Below, piece by piece: positions 63,910-64,000 of a stretch of 64,000 nt of DNA (position 1 is its first letter; each line of letters starts with the position of its first letter). Position numbers and translations under genes: made by a program. The stretch lies in contig NZ_CP031728.1 of assembly GCF_008806975.1 (NCBI RefSeq), positions 248,001 through 312,000 of the forward strand, given 5' to 3'. Source of the stretch: Cellvibrio sp. KY-GH-1. Its GTDB lineage: Bacteria; Pseudomonadota; Gammaproteobacteria; Pseudomonadales; Cellvibrionaceae. A model generated the notes under the pieces. That model was not told the DNA's origin and ran no database searches. It saw only the letters and a list, made by a program, of their open reading frames with translations.

Positions 63910-63942
63910 ACTTACAAACTGCCGTTGTACGCGGCGTTATGC
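63910..63942 (+). other. attC site, right part
   Basis: ACTTACAAACTG, then GTTGTACGC and the GTTATGC core (63936-63942). See the left part at 62389-62484 for the pairing. The next gene starts 18 bases later. Confidence 0.75.
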
Positions 63943-63960
63943 TGTTCTAGGAATTAAGAA

Positions 63961-64000
63961 ATGCGCGTAATTTTAATGAGGCATGGAAAGCCTTCGCTTC
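63961..64000 (+). CDS. Histidine-phosphatase family protein (partial, N-terminus only)
   Basis: The first 13 codons read MRVILMRHGKPSL. RHG with flanking MRVILM and KPS is the phosphohistidine motif of the histidine phosphatase (phosphoglycerate mutase-like) superfamily. The rest lies outside the window. It begins directly after an attC core and could be a cassette gene. Confidence 0.65.
   Translation, partial: MRVILMRHGKPSL

Overview
The window looks like chromosomal DNA of a cellulolytic gammaproteobacterium of the Cellvibrio/Saccharophagus type. The main reason is the set of secreted plant-cell-wall enzymes built from CBM2 modules, long poly-serine linkers and catalytic domains (GH5, GH6, GH10, GH74, PL3), together with gammaproteobacterial housekeeping genes (YqcC, YchJ, a TIGR02647-type protein, DinG, imuA-imuB-dnaE2). 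This assignment is inferred from gene content, not from a marker gene.

Region 1 (1-14.9 kb) is almost entirely on the minus strand and contains a very recent large duplication. Positions 1-4047 and 10848-14894 are nearly identical, with an offset of 10847 bp. Each copy holds a small membrane protein, a CBM2-GH5-YceI cellulase and the start of a CBM2-YceI-Fn3-cytochrome c-DUF1592/1588/1585 protein. The complete right-hand copy continues into a DUF1552 protein and a strong terminator. Between the copies sits an N2227-like methyltransferase. This group reads as a cellulose-bound redox module: quinone-binding-like YceI domains and haem sites carried on cellulose-binding proteins.

Region 2 (14.9-32.9 kb) begins with a decayed GH74 pseudogene, then runs on the plus strand: GH6 cellobiohydrolase, a bifunctional GH10-GH6 enzyme, a CBM2/discoidin-like/DUF6055 putative metallopeptidase, a TIGR02647-type small protein, a DUF4380 protein and an intact GH74-CBM2 xyloglucanase. 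Fourteen-base, GCGC-centred operator-like motifs recur upstream of the GH5, membrane-protein, GH6 and GH74 genes, suggesting a shared LacI-type regulon.

Region 3 (33-39.7 kb) holds a MipA/OmpV-like protein, a helical-bundle protein, a lipid kinase plus PAP2 phosphatase pair, a GH95 fucosidase and an SBP3-type lipoprotein.

Region 4 (39.7-43.1 kb) is an accessory island: a transposase remnant, small cassette-like genes separated by attC-like sites, and an IS3-family element cleanly inserted (4-bp target duplication) in a DUF4410-like lipoprotein gene. Region 5 (43.1-54.4 kb) is the SOS mutasome operon imuA-imuB-dnaE2 with a LexA box, a REC-GGDEF-REC protein, YchJ, an acyltransferase overlapping a DinG helicase, YqcC, and palindromic dispersed repeats.

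Region 6 (54.5-61.5 kb) carries a CE12-like esterase and a YCF48-like propeller lipoprotein, a PL3 pectate lyase, an unknown coiled-coil protein and a PEP-CTERM protein. Region 7 (61.8-64 kb) is again cassette-like: a small membrane protein followed by an approximately 127-nt attC site that is split by an IS1111-group IS110 element, then the start of a histidine phosphatase gene. No tRNA, rRNA or CRISPR array was seen. No integron integrase and no LacI-family regulator lie in the window.
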